A stretch of 64,000 nt of DNA from Arthrobacter cavernae (GCF_017368795.1 NZ_JAFNLL010000009.1:1-64000); one strand, 5' to 3'; numbered from the stretch's first letter, positions 8,605 through 16,447 are shown. The notes: generated by a model from the letters alone, not told the origin. Numbers and translations: made by a program.

Positions 8605-10217
8605 ACGGAATGGTCCCTGCGGTCAACGTTGGCGCGCTCAAAGACACCACGCTCCTGAACATGGGCATCTTCGCCCTGTTCGTCCTGGTCACCATGGTGA
8701 TCGTGTTCCGGGCCAGCCGGAACAACAAGACGGCGGCGGACTACTACGCCGCCGGCCGCTCCTTCACCGGCTCCCAGAACGGCACCGCCATCGCGGGGGA
8801 CTATCTCTCGGCAGCGTCCTTCCTCGGCATCACCGGTGCCATCGCCATCAACGGCTACGACGGCTTCCTGTACTCCATCGGCTTCCTGGTGGCCTGGCTG
8901 GTGGCACTGCTCCTGGTCGCGGAACTTCTCCGCAACACGGGCAAGTTCACCATGGCGGACGTCCTCTCCTTCCGGCTCCGGCAGCGCCCGGTCCGGATCG
9001 CGGCCGCCCTGTCCACCCTGGCCGTCTGCTTTTTCTACCTTCTGGCCCAGATGGCCGGCGCCGGAAGCCTGATTTCCCTCCTGCTGGGCATCAGCGACTG
9101 GGGCGGACAAGCCCTGGTGATCATCGTCGTCGGGGCCCTCATGATCATGTACGTGCTGATCGGCGGCATGAAGGGCACAACGTGGGTTCAGATCATCAAG
9201 GCCATCCTGCTGATCGCCGGCGCCGCCGTGATGACCGCCTGGGTCCTGTCCATCTACGGCTTCAACCTGTCCAATCTGCTCGGCGCGGCCGCTGATGCGG
9301 CCAACAATCCGAACATCCTCAACCCGGGCCTGCAGTACGGCAAGTCCGAGACATCCAAGCTGGACTTCATGTCCCTTGGCCTGGCCCTGGTGCTCGGCAC
9401 GGCAGCCCTCCCGCACGTGCTGATGCGTTTCTACACGGTGCCCACGGCGAAGGAAGCCCGCAAGTCCGTGGTGTGGTCCATCTGGCTGATCGGTCTCTTC
9501 TACCTCTTCACCTTGGTCCTGGGCTACGGCGCCGCGGCCCTGGTGGGGGCCGAGACCATCAAGTCCGCCCCCGGCGGCGTGAACTCGGCAGCCCCGCTGC
9601 TGGCGTTCCATCTGGGCGGCCCGCTGCTCCTGGGCTTCATTTCCGCGGTCGCCTTCGCCACGATCCTGGCCGTCGTGGCCGGGCTCACCATCACCGCAGC
9701 GGCCTCGTTCGCCCACGACATCTACGCCAACGTCATCTCCAAGGGCAAGGCAGACCCCGGCACCGAGGTCAAGGTTGCCCGTAGGACCGTGGTGGTCATC
9801 GGCATCCTGGCCATCCTCGGTGGCATCTTCGCCAATGGCCAGAACGTGGCCTTCCTGGTGGCGCTCGCCTTCGCGGTGGCGGCATCGGCCAACCTGCCCA
9901 CCATCGTCTACTCCCTGTTCTGGCGGAAGTTCACCACGCAGGGCGCCGTCTGGAGCATGTACGGCGGTCTGGCCTCGGCCATCCTGCTGATCACACTTTC
10001 CCCGGTGGTCTCCGGTGCCAAGACGTCCATGATCCCCGGCGCCAACTTCGCGGTCTTCCCGCTGAGCAACCCCGGCATCGTGTCCATCCCGCTGGCGTTC
10101 TTCCTCGGCTGGCTCGGCACCGTGCTGGACAAGCGGCGCGAAGACCCCGCCAAGCAGGCCGAGATGGAGGTCCGTTCCCTGACCGGAGTGGGCGCCGAAA
10201 AGGCCGTGGACCACTAA
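8601..10217 (+). CDS. actP: Cation/acetate symporter family protein
   Basis: This 538-residue SSS-family permease has about 13 membrane segments. Clear motifs are TAADYYAAGRSFTGSQNGTA, IAGDYLSAASFLGITGAIA (which holds family sodium-site residues), RFYTVPTAKEARKS, and the long hydrophobic C-terminal half. It is very close in pattern to ActP and MctC, which import acetate, pyruvate and propionate with sodium or protons. GTG 8601 was chosen because of GATGGGGG seven bases upstream and the GTGA overlap; ATG 8610 is an alternative. A strong terminator follows. The true substrate range cannot be read from the sequence. Confidence 0.92.
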   Translation: MNGMVPAVNVGALKDTTLLNMGIFALFVLVTMVIVFRASRNNKTAADYYAAGRSFTGSQNGTAIAGDYLSAASFLGITGAIAINGYDGFLYSIGFLVAWLVALLLVAELLRNTGKFTMADVLSFRLRQRPVRIAAALSTLAVCFFYLLAQMAGAGSLISLLLGISDWGGQALVIIVVGALMIMYVLIGGMKGTTWVQIIKAILLIAGAAVMTAWVLSIYGFNLSNLLGAAADAANNPNILNPGLQYGKSETSKLDFMSLGLALVLGTAALPHVLMRFYTVPTAKEARKSVVWSIWLIGLFYLFTLVLGYGAAALVGAETIKSAPGGVNSAAPLLAFHLGGPLLLGFISAVAFATILAVVAGLTITAAASFAHDIYANVISKGKADPGTEVKVARRTVVVIGILAILGGIFANGQNVAFLVALAFAVAASANLPTIVYSLFWRKFTTQGAVWSMYGGLASAILLITLSPVVSGAKTSMIPGANFAVFPLSNPGIVSIPLAFFLGWLGTVLDKRREDPAKQAEMEVRSLTGVGAEKAVDH

Positions 10218-10231
10218 CCGGAAACGGCAGC

Positions 10232-10269
10232 ACGAAGCCCTCCCGCATCCTGGTGCGGGAGGGCTTCGT
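10232..10269 (+). terminator. Intrinsic terminator after actP-like gene
   Basis: A perfect 16-bp stem (10232-10247 and 10254-10269) encloses a 6-base loop and is followed by tgtg. It ends the plus-strand symporter operon and lies before the convergent minus-strand membrane gene. Confidence 0.88.
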
Positions 10270-10328
10270 TGTGCCCGGCGGCGAGCGATGGAGGGCGCTG
10301 CGCGGGGCTGGCTCAGTGGCGGGCTGGC

Positions 10329-10916
10329 TCAGTGGCCGTGGCCCGGGATTGCCCGCTCCACCATATGCCCGCCGTGCGGGAAGGCATGCTGGCCGGCGAA
10401 AGATGCGGCGAGTCCCGGCGTCGCGATCGCTGAAACCACGACGGCGGCAGCAAAGGCGGCGCCGAGCAGCGCACCGGCGTGCAGGGGAGTCGCGGCCGTG
10501 TCGCCATCGGCTGCTTTACCACCGGACGGTCCGGCGCCCTGTCGGCGCAGCCAGGCTGCCGACCCCAGAGCCAGGAGCGCCAGGAAAAAGGCGGCAAGGT
10601 GCCCGGCGTCGAGCAGGTGCAGTTTCATTCCCACGGCCAGAGCCATGAGGTGCACAGCTGCGGACGCTGCAAGGGCCGCGGCCGCAGGTGCCGCGAAACG
10701 GATCCGGCCGCCGTGCAGGCCCAGCAGCGACCACAGCAGAAGCGACAGGCCCCAGATCAGCCCCAGCGTTCCCGCTGCCGGATGCAGGCCGGCCGGGACG
10801 AGGGGCCCGGAAGCCTGCCCCTGGCTTCCGGCAAGGTAGCCGGCGGCCAGGGACAGTTCCACCATCCCGGCCGCCATCCCGGCAAAGCCTGCCAGCAAGG
10901 TGACGGCCGCCCCCAA
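10329..10916 (-). CDS. Membrane protein of unknown function with His-rich C-terminus
   Basis: This hydrophobic protein of up to 195 residues has about five predicted membrane segments and ends in a histidine/glycine tail (HGGHMVERAIPGHGH) that could bind a metal. No family was recognised. The reading frame opens at TTG 10916, but a later ATG (residue 14, MAAGMVELSL) is an equally good start. It is in the same frame as the small DUF4383-like gene just upstream, separated from it by a TGA and 16 further codons. Expression probably comes from the same minus-strand transcript. The CDS call rests on length and hydrophobicity only. Confidence 0.5.
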   Translation of the reverse strand: MGAAVTLLAGFAGMAAGMVELSLAAGYLAGSQGQASGPLVPAGLHPAAGTLGLIWGLSLLLWSLLGLHGGRIRFAAPAAAALAASAAVHLMALAVGMKLHLLDAGHLAAFFLALLALGSAAWLRRQGAGPSGGKAADGDTAATPLHAGALLGAAFAAAVVVSAIATPGLAASFAGQHAFPHGGHMVERAIPGHGH

Positions 10917-10964
10917 GGTCGGGTCGGGGGCTTTGCTTCCAGGCCTGGTGCTTGGCCCGCCGGC

Positions 10965-11144
10965 TCAGGCGTGTGCGGTGCGGGCCGGAACCCTGTCCTG
11001 GGAAAGCCCGACGCCGAGCAGCACCACAGCGCTTGCCAGGTGCAGCACGTTGTCCGCGCCGTTCAGCGCGATGATGTTCAGCGAGGAGCCCACCAGGAAG
11101 AGTCCCAGGATGCCGACCAGCAGGTACACGCCGCCCACGCGCAT
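10965..11144 (-). CDS. Small DUF4383-like membrane protein (59 residues)
   Basis: ATG 11144 is preceded by GGAAGG and opens a 59-residue reading frame with two hydrophobic segments and the motif ALNGADNVLHLASAVVLL. This closely resembles the second half of DUF4383 membrane proteins, where an N-x-x-D-N-x-L-H-L motif lies between the last two helices. The usual first half is absent: the frame is closed by a TGA 60 bases upstream. It is therefore either a short natural member or the remains of a longer gene. It lies downstream of three hairpins and upstream of the membrane gene at 10329. Confidence 0.5.
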   Translation of the reverse strand: MRVGGVYLLVGILGLFLVGSSLNIIALNGADNVLHLASAVVLLGVGLSQDRVPARTAHA

Positions 11145-11163
11145 GGTCCGAACCTTCCGGTGG

Positions 11164-11234
11164 GGCCGGGTGAACCCGGCCGGTCCTTGGAGCCCCGGGC
11201 GGGGCTCTCACCCAGTGATTCGGAGCATGCTCCG
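11164..11234 (-). other. Three consecutive perfect hairpins between the Lrp gene and the DUF4383-like gene
   Basis: Perfect inverted repeats lie at 11164-11181 (8-bp stem, 2-base loop), 11190-11207 (8-bp stem, 2-base loop) and 11221-11234 (7-bp palindrome). On the minus strand they follow the Lrp-type gene and precede the small membrane gene. They may act as a terminator cluster or a structured leader. No T-run follows. Confidence 0.5.
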
Positions 11235-11293
11235 GCTTGGATGGGTGTGATTTTCAGCCGGTTTCGTTGCGCCTACAGCACCGCGCGCTGGTT

Positions 11294-11767
11294 TCAGCCC
11301 GCTGCGGAGCGCAGGCCGAGCAGCGGCTGGACGCGGTAAGGGATCATTTCCCGCATGGCCAGGGCGGTATCGGTCCGTTCGACGCCATCGCAGGCAAGGA
11401 TCTTGCCGTTGATGCGGTACAGGTCCTCGGCATCCAGGGCCACCACGCGCAGCAGCAGATCGGCGGAGCCTGTCAGGCCGAAACCCTCCAGGATCTCCGG
11501 AATGGCTCCCAGGTCCTGGGCCAGCGAAGCAAGCTTCTGCTGCTGGACGTGCACCGAGATGAAGGCCGTGAGCGGATAGCCCAGGGCCACTGGATTGATG
11601 CGCCGTTCAAAGGACAGGAACGCATGCTTCTTTTCGAGTTGCGCCATGCGGGCCTGCACCGTGTTCCGCGACAGTCCGAGCTTCTGGGCCAGAGCCACAA
11701 CAGTGCCGCGCGGATCCTTCGCCATGGCCGAAAGCAGGCGTTTGTCAGTGACATCCAAGGGTTGCAT
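11294..11767 (-). CDS. Lrp/AsnC-family transcriptional regulator
   Basis: The 157-residue protein starts at ATG 11767 (MQPLDVTDKRLL). It has an N-terminal winged-helix domain with LDVTDKRLLSAMAKDPRGTVVALAQKLGLSRNTVQARM and a C-terminal ligand-binding RAM-like domain (about 70-150). The family senses amino acids, often leucine. It is divergent from the branched-chain 2-oxoacid dehydrogenase operon and so is a good candidate for its regulator, as BkdR is in pseudomonads. The ribosome binding site is weak, and a TAATCT box eight bases before the ATG hints at a leaderless or near-leaderless mRNA. Confidence 0.92.
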   Translation of the reverse strand: MQPLDVTDKRLLSAMAKDPRGTVVALAQKLGLSRNTVQARMAQLEKKHAFLSFERRINPVALGYPLTAFISVHVQQQKLASLAQDLGAIPEILEGFGLTGSADLLLRVVALDAEDLYRINGKILACDGVERTDTALAMREMIPYRVQPLLGLRSAAG

Positions 11768-11851
11768 AATGCGCAAGATTAGCACGGAGTAGCGAGCTCA
11801 AACAGTGCACGATGCTCAACTTCTACGCAGGTGGTTGTGCCCATTGAGCGT

Positions 11852-11867
11852 TGTGAGTAGGGTCACA
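11852..11867 (+). promoter_or_regulatory. Perfect CRP/GlxR-type palindrome upstream of bkdA
   Basis: TGTGAGTAGGGTCACA is an exact TGTGA-N6-TCACA match, 94 bases before bkdA and 85 bases before the divergent Lrp gene start at 11767. It suggests cAMP-dependent control of branched-chain amino acid breakdown. This is a second site of the same kind as at 8158. Confidence 0.7.
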
Positions 11868-11960
11868 ATTATCCCGGGCGAGGGCGCCCGGGGCTGGTTT
11901 GCGCGGGTCCACGAGGCCTGCAGGATCCGGCGAAAACGACGCGGAAGGTATGGATCACCT

Positions 11961-13127
11961 GTGTTGACGGACGAGGTGGGCAAGGGCGCCACAAGCGCCT
12001 CACGCCCTGCATACAGTGCAGACAATCCCCTGCGGTCGGGCGGCAGCCTGATCCAGTTGATTACCCCCAGGGGCGAACGCATCAGCCATCCCGAATTCGA
12101 CGTCTGGGTCAAGGACGTCAGCGACGAGCAGTTGGGCTCGCTGTACGAGGACATGACTGTCATCCGGCGCATCGACGCCGAGGCAACCGCACTCCAGCGC
12201 CAGGGCGAACTGGCCCTCTGGCCGCCGCTGCTGGGGCAGGAAGCGTCTCAGATCGGCTCCAGCCGGGCCCTGCGCGAGGACGACTTCGTGTTCCCCAGCT
12301 ACCGCGAGAGCGGCGTGGCCTACGTCCGTGGCGCAGAACTCGCCGAGATTGCCAAGGTCTGGCGCGGCAACGCCTCCTACGGCTGGGATCCCCAGCGCAT
12401 CAAACTGGCCACCCCGCAGATCATCATCGGTTCCCAAAGCCTGCACGCCACCGGTTACGCGATGGGCATCCAGCACGACGGCGCGGACTCGGTAGTGATG
12501 GCCTACTTCGGCGACGGCGCCACGAGCGAGGGCGACGTCAGCGAGGCCATGGTGTTCGCCGCCAGCTTCCAGGCTCCCGTGGTCTTCTTCTGCCAGAACA
12601 ACCACTGGGCCATTTCCGAGCCGGTGCGGCTGCAGTCCCACGTCCAGATCGCGGACCGCCCCAACGGCTTCGGTATTCCCAGCATGCGGGTGGACGGCAA
12701 TGACGTCCTGGCCGTGCTGGCGGCCACGCGTGTGGCCCTTGACCGTGCGCGCAAGGGCGGCGGGCCCACCTTCATCGAGGCAGTCACCTACCGTATGGGG
12801 CCGCACACCACCGCGGATGACCCCACCCGGTACCGGGACCCCAACGAGCTCGAGGACTGGGCCGCCAAGGATCCCATCGCCCGGCTCAAGGCCCTGCTCG
12901 ACTCCAAGGGCCTGTTGACCGAGCAACTGGAAGCCAAGGTGCAGGCCAAGGCGGACGCCGTCGCAGCCGAGTTCCGCGCCGGCTGCATCGACATGCCGGA
13001 TCCCGCGCCGCTGGACGTCTTCAACCACGTGTACAGCACGCCCAACTCCTGGATCGAACGCCAGAAGGACCACTACTCCCGCTACCTGGAAAGCTTCAGC
13101 GGATCTGCCGAGGAAGGTGCACTCTGA
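11961..13127 (+). CDS. bkdA: Branched-chain 2-oxoacid dehydrogenase E1 alpha subunit
   Basis: The 388-residue subunit binds thiamine diphosphate and decarboxylates the 2-oxo acids derived from Val, Leu and Ile. The TPP motif GDGATSEGDVSEAM starts near residue 184 and ends at FFCQNNHWAIS; YRESG and TYRMGPHTTADDPTRYR are the substrate-side and phosphorylation-loop equivalents. The length and the MGPHTTADDP block fit the BKDH/PDH E1 alpha heterotetramer type. Start GTG 11961 follows GGAAGG at 12 bases. Its stop overlaps the next ATG by one base. It may accept pyruvate too, but the gene neighbourhood favours branched-chain substrates. Confidence 0.9.
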   Translation: MLTDEVGKGATSASRPAYSADNPLRSGGSLIQLITPRGERISHPEFDVWVKDVSDEQLGSLYEDMTVIRRIDAEATALQRQGELALWPPLLGQEASQIGSSRALREDDFVFPSYRESGVAYVRGAELAEIAKVWRGNASYGWDPQRIKLATPQIIIGSQSLHATGYAMGIQHDGADSVVMAYFGDGATSEGDVSEAMVFAASFQAPVVFFCQNNHWAISEPVRLQSHVQIADRPNGFGIPSMRVDGNDVLAVLAATRVALDRARKGGGPTFIEAVTYRMGPHTTADDPTRYRDPNELEDWAAKDPIARLKALLDSKGLLTEQLEAKVQAKADAVAAEFRAGCIDMPDPAPLDVFNHVYSTPNSWIERQKDHYSRYLESFSGSAEEGAL

Positions 13128-14137
13128 TGTCCACACTGACTTTTGCCCGGGCAATCAACGCAGGACTGCGCAAATCCCTCGAAAGCGATCCCAAGGTGGT
13201 CCTCATGGGTGAGGACATCGGCACGCTCGGCGGCGTCTTCCGCGTGACCGATGGCCTCCAGAAGGATTTCGGCACCCACCGCGTAGTGGATACCCCGCTC
13301 GCGGAGTCCGGCATCATCGGCACCGCCGTGGGCCTGGCCTACCGTGGCTACCGGCCGGTCTGCGAAATCCAGTTCGACGGCTTCATCTACCCGGCCTTCG
13401 ACCAGATCGTCAGCCAGGTGGCCAAGATGCACTACCGCACCCAGGGCCGCGTCAAGATGCCCATCACCATCCGCGTGCCGTTCGGCGGCGGCATCGGCTC
13501 ACCCGAACACCACTCCGAATCGCCGGAGGCCTACTTCACCCACACCTCCGGCCTCCGCGTCATCAGCGTGTCCAATCCGCAGGACGCGTACACCATGATC
13601 CAGCAGGCCATCGCCTCGGATGATCCCGTGCTGTACTTCGAACCGAAGCGGCGCTACCACGACAAGGGCGAGGTGGACGAGACGGCGGAGCTTGCCACCG
13701 CACTCTCCATGGAAAAGGCCCGGGTGGTCAACACCGGGAGCGACGCCACGCTGGTGGCCTACGGTCCGCTCGTGAAGACGGCCAGGGACGCCGCACTGGC
13801 TGCCGCCGACGAGGGGATTTCCGTGGAAGTCATCGATCTGCGCTCGCTTGCCCCGATCGATTTCCCCACCGTGGAGGCCTCCGTGCGCAAGACCGGCCGC
13901 CTGGTCATCACACACGAAGCCGCGCAGTCCGGTGGGCTGGGCGCGGAAATCGCGGCCAGCATCACCGAACGATGCTTCAACTACCTCGAGGCAGCGCCGG
14001 TGCGGATCACCGGTTTCGACGTGCCCTACCCGTACTCCAAGCTCGAGATGCACCACCTGCCGGATCTGGACAGGATCCTTGACGGTGTTGACCGGGCCCT
14101 GGGCCGTCGCAACTCGCTGAGCGGACTGGAAGGATGA
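13127..14137 (+). CDS. bkdB: Branched-chain 2-oxoacid dehydrogenase E1 beta subunit
   Basis: The 336-residue beta subunit completes the E1 alpha2-beta2 enzyme. Motifs include VLMGEDIGTLGGVFRVTDGL (N-terminal), the LAESGIIGTAVGLAYRGYRP block, EIQFDGFIYPAFDQI, and RVPFGGGIGSPEHHSES with the catalytic-loop histidines. The C-terminal transketolase domain has DLRSLAPIDFPTVEASVRKT and ITHEAAQSGG. The start overlaps the bkdA stop by one base (TGATG), and its own stop overlaps bkdC by four bases, giving a coupled three-gene operon. All features are normal for the family. Confidence 0.93.
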   Translation: MSTLTFARAINAGLRKSLESDPKVVLMGEDIGTLGGVFRVTDGLQKDFGTHRVVDTPLAESGIIGTAVGLAYRGYRPVCEIQFDGFIYPAFDQIVSQVAKMHYRTQGRVKMPITIRVPFGGGIGSPEHHSESPEAYFTHTSGLRVISVSNPQDAYTMIQQAIASDDPVLYFEPKRRYHDKGEVDETAELATALSMEKARVVNTGSDATLVAYGPLVKTARDAALAAADEGISVEVIDLRSLAPIDFPTVEASVRKTGRLVITHEAAQSGGLGAEIAASITERCFNYLEAAPVRITGFDVPYPYSKLEMHHLPDLDRILDGVDRALGRRNSLSGLEG

Positions 14138-15519
14138 GCGCCACCATGATCAAGGAATTCAGGCTGCCGGACCTCGGCGAGGGGCTCACCGAGTCGGAGA
14201 TCCTGAGCTGGAAGGTGGCGGTGGGGGACACTGTCACGCTCAACCAGGTCATCGCCGAGGTGGAGACCGCCAAGGCCGTGGTTGAGCTGCCCTCACCCTT
14301 TGCAGGCGTCGTGACTGCCCTGCACGAACAGCCGGGAACCATTGTCGAGGTCGGCAAGCCGATCGTCTCCTTCGAGGTCGACGACGCCGGATCCGGCACT
14401 GCCACCGGCGGCAGTGCCGCTCCGGTTGCCGAAGCCGTGGGGGCTCCGGCGAAGCGGGAACCGAATCTGGTGGGCTACGGCGCAGTCGTCGAGGCATCGG
14501 GCCGCCCCGTACGGCGCCAGCGCGCGCAGAGCGGCGCGGCCGCCGCGCTCGCCGAACAGTCTGCACCAGCGCAGCCGCTGCCGGCCGCCACGCCCGTGGA
14601 CGAGCCACTCGACGCATTGTCGGCAGGGGAGCGGCCGCGGTCCACGCCGCCGGTCCGCAAGCTGGCACGGGATCTGGGCATTGACCTTCAGATGGTCACG
14701 GGAACTGGTCCGGCCGGGCTCATCACCCGCGCCGATGTGCAGAACTTCGTGGACGCAGCAGCCGCCGGGACGCCTGCGGTTCCGGCCGCCGTCGGGGTCC
14801 CGGGCGTTCTTCCGGGCGAGCGTGAGACGCGCACTCCCATCAAGGGAGTCCGCAAGTTCACGGCCGCCGCCATGGTGCAGAGCGCGTTCACGGCGCCGCA
14901 TGTGACCGAATTCCTAACGGTTGATGTCACGCCCACCATGGAGTTGCTGGCGCGGCTCAAGGCCAGCAAGGGGTTCGAAGGTTACAAGCTCACGCCGCTG
15001 ACCATTGCGGCCAAGGCTGTGCTGGTTGCGCTGCGCCGGAACCCGACGCTGAACTCGCGATGGGATGAGGCAGCCCAGGAGATCGTCCAGTTCAACTACG
15101 TGAACCTGGGCATCGCCGCCGCCACGCCGCGTGGCCTGACCGTGCCGAACATCAAGGACGCGGACCGGATGACGCTGCTGGAGCTCTCCATGGCGCTGTC
15201 CGAACTCACGGACACGGCGCGTGCGGGCAAAACCTCGCCGGCGGAACTGTCCGGCGGCACCATTTCCATCACCAACATCGGCGTTTTCGGCATCGATGCG
15301 GGCACTCCCATCCTGAACCCGGGCGAGGCCGCAATCGTGGCCCTGGGCTCGGTGCGGAAAGCGCCGTGGGTGCACAACGATGAACTCGCGGTGCGCCAGG
15401 TGATGTCGCTGAGCCTGTCCTTCGACCACCGCATGGTGGACGGCGAGCAGGGCTCCCGCTTCCTTACGGACCTGGGTGCGATCCTGGCCGACCCCGCGAT
15501 AGTCATGACAATGCTGTAG
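14134..15519 (+). CDS. bkdC: Dihydrolipoyl acyltransferase E2 of the branched-chain complex
   Basis: This 461-residue core enzyme transfers the acyl group to CoA. A lipoyl domain (about 5-85) carries lipoyl-Lys47 in VETAKAVVELP; a flexible Ala/Pro linker follows; the E3/E1-binding domain lies near 168-207 (PPVRKLARDLGIDL, GPAGLITRADV); the catalytic domain holds His432 and Asp436 in SFDHRMVDGEQG. A single lipoyl domain is present. No E3 (lipoamide dehydrogenase) gene is nearby, so E3 must be shared with other complexes. A large terminator follows. The ATGA overlap with bkdB supports co-translation. Confidence 0.93.
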   Translation: MSATMIKEFRLPDLGEGLTESEILSWKVAVGDTVTLNQVIAEVETAKAVVELPSPFAGVVTALHEQPGTIVEVGKPIVSFEVDDAGSGTATGGSAAPVAEAVGAPAKREPNLVGYGAVVEASGRPVRRQRAQSGAAAALAEQSAPAQPLPAATPVDEPLDALSAGERPRSTPPVRKLARDLGIDLQMVTGTGPAGLITRADVQNFVDAAAAGTPAVPAAVGVPGVLPGERETRTPIKGVRKFTAAAMVQSAFTAPHVTEFLTVDVTPTMELLARLKASKGFEGYKLTPLTIAAKAVLVALRRNPTLNSRWDEAAQEIVQFNYVNLGIAAATPRGLTVPNIKDADRMTLLELSMALSELTDTARAGKTSPAELSGGTISITNIGVFGIDAGTPILNPGEAAIVALGSVRKAPWVHNDELAVRQVMSLSLSFDHRMVDGEQGSRFLTDLGAILADPAIVMTML

Positions 15520-15548
15520 CTTCGGCCGCTGCCCACCGCAGCGCAGCG

Positions 15549-15605
15549 CGAACGGGCAGTTGATGCCCTCAAACCCGGGTTTGGGTGGCATTAGCTGCCC
15601 GTTCG
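15549..15605. terminator. Long bidirectional terminator hairpin between bkdC and tetR
   Basis: An 11-bp outer stem (15549-15559 with 15595-15605) continues inward through ATGCC/GGCAT and AAACCC/GGGTTT. It lies between convergent genes and probably stops transcription from both sides. There is no clear T-run. Confidence 0.65.
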
Positions 15606-15629
15606 TGCGCTCAGGACGACGCCGTCAAC

Positions 15630-16310
15630 TCAGGACGACGTCGTCAGGGCGGCGATGGCCATGCGCTCCAGGATGGTCCGGGCCGACTTCGCCGCGATCC
15701 GGCGGCCGTGGTTGCGCACCGAGTGGGGCGTGGAGTTGATGAGGCCGAAAGCGGCGTGGGCACGGACCCGAAGCTCGGAAATGTCCGTGCCCACATGGAG
15801 CTTTTCGAGCACCCCCACCCAGACTTCGACGTAGAGACGCTGGAGATGGCGGACCTCGGTCTCGTCTTCTTCCGTAAGGCTGTCCAGGTCGCGGTCCTGG
15901 ACCCGGATGACCTCCGGGTTGCTCAGGGCAAAGTCCACTTGGAAACGCACCAGTTCGTCCAGGGCCGCGCGGGGGTCGGTGACTTCGGCCGCGACCCGCA
16001 TGCCGCCGTCGAGCAGTTCCCGGCTCACGCTCAGCAGGAGTTCACCCAGCACGGCCTGCTTGCCGGGAAAGTGCCGGTAAACGGCGGGGCCACTCACGCC
16101 CGCGGCGGCACCGAGGTCCTCAAGCGACACGCGGTTGAAGCCCTTTTCGGCGAACAGCCCGGCCGCCGCGGTCAGCAGGGCCTTGCGGCGGATTTCCTTG
16201 GCCCTGCCGCGCTGGGTTGAGGCAGCCTGGATCGAGGCGCCCTGCGTCGAGGCAACTTGGGTCGAGGCGCGCTGGACGGCGTCGGGCCTGGCCTCTGGGA
16301 CTCCGGTCAC
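15630..16310 (-). CDS. TetR-family regulator of the leucine/isovalerate operon
   Basis: The 226-residue protein starts at GTG 16310 after GAGGAGG. It has an unusual N-terminal tail with repeats of AS(T/I)Q (residues 15-33, encoded by near-identical 15-base units), then a TetR helix-turn-helix: AGLFAEKGFNRVSLEDLGAA and GVSGPAVYRHFPGKQAVLGE. The C-terminal half is a TetR_C-type ligand domain. It is divergent from mccB, with tandem operator-like repeats in between. By position it corresponds to the TetR gene Rv2506 next to the M. tuberculosis leucine-catabolism locus. The ligand is probably an acyl-CoA, which is inferred. Confidence 0.9.
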   Translation of the reverse strand: MTGVPEARPDAVQRASTQVASTQGASIQAASTQRGRAKEIRRKALLTAAAGLFAEKGFNRVSLEDLGAAAGVSGPAVYRHFPGKQAVLGELLLSVSRELLDGGMRVAAEVTDPRAALDELVRFQVDFALSNPEVIRVQDRDLDSLTEEDETEVRHLQRLYVEVWVGVLEKLHVGTDISELRVRAHAAFGLINSTPHSVRNHGRRIAAKSARTILERMAIAALTTSS

Positions 16311-16356
16311 GCTTCCTCCTCGTTCTCGTGTCCTGGGCGTCGTGTGCTGGACTTCA

Positions 16357-16401
16357 CAGTTAATAGAGACTAACCTAAATTCCAGTTACAGGACACTAAC
16401 C
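16357..16401. promoter_or_regulatory. Two tandem operator-like repeats in the tetR/mccB gap
   Basis: CAGTTAATAGAGACTAACC (16357-16375) and CAGTTACAGGACACTAACC (16383-16401) agree at 15 of 19 positions and are spaced 26 bases start to start. Each contains GTTA-N8-TAAC, an imperfect dyad of the kind bound by TetR dimers. They lie 47-91 bases from the mccB and tetR starts, so one regulator could control both. Confidence 0.65.
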
Positions 16402-16447
16402 GAAATGGCCGTTTGGGTACCAGCGGCCGGGAATGGGATGCGGGTCA

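Noticed and set aside
8499-10214. A 571-codon minus-strand frame opposite the actP-like gene
   Set aside because: Shadow frame; His/Gly/Asp-rich with no recognisable family.
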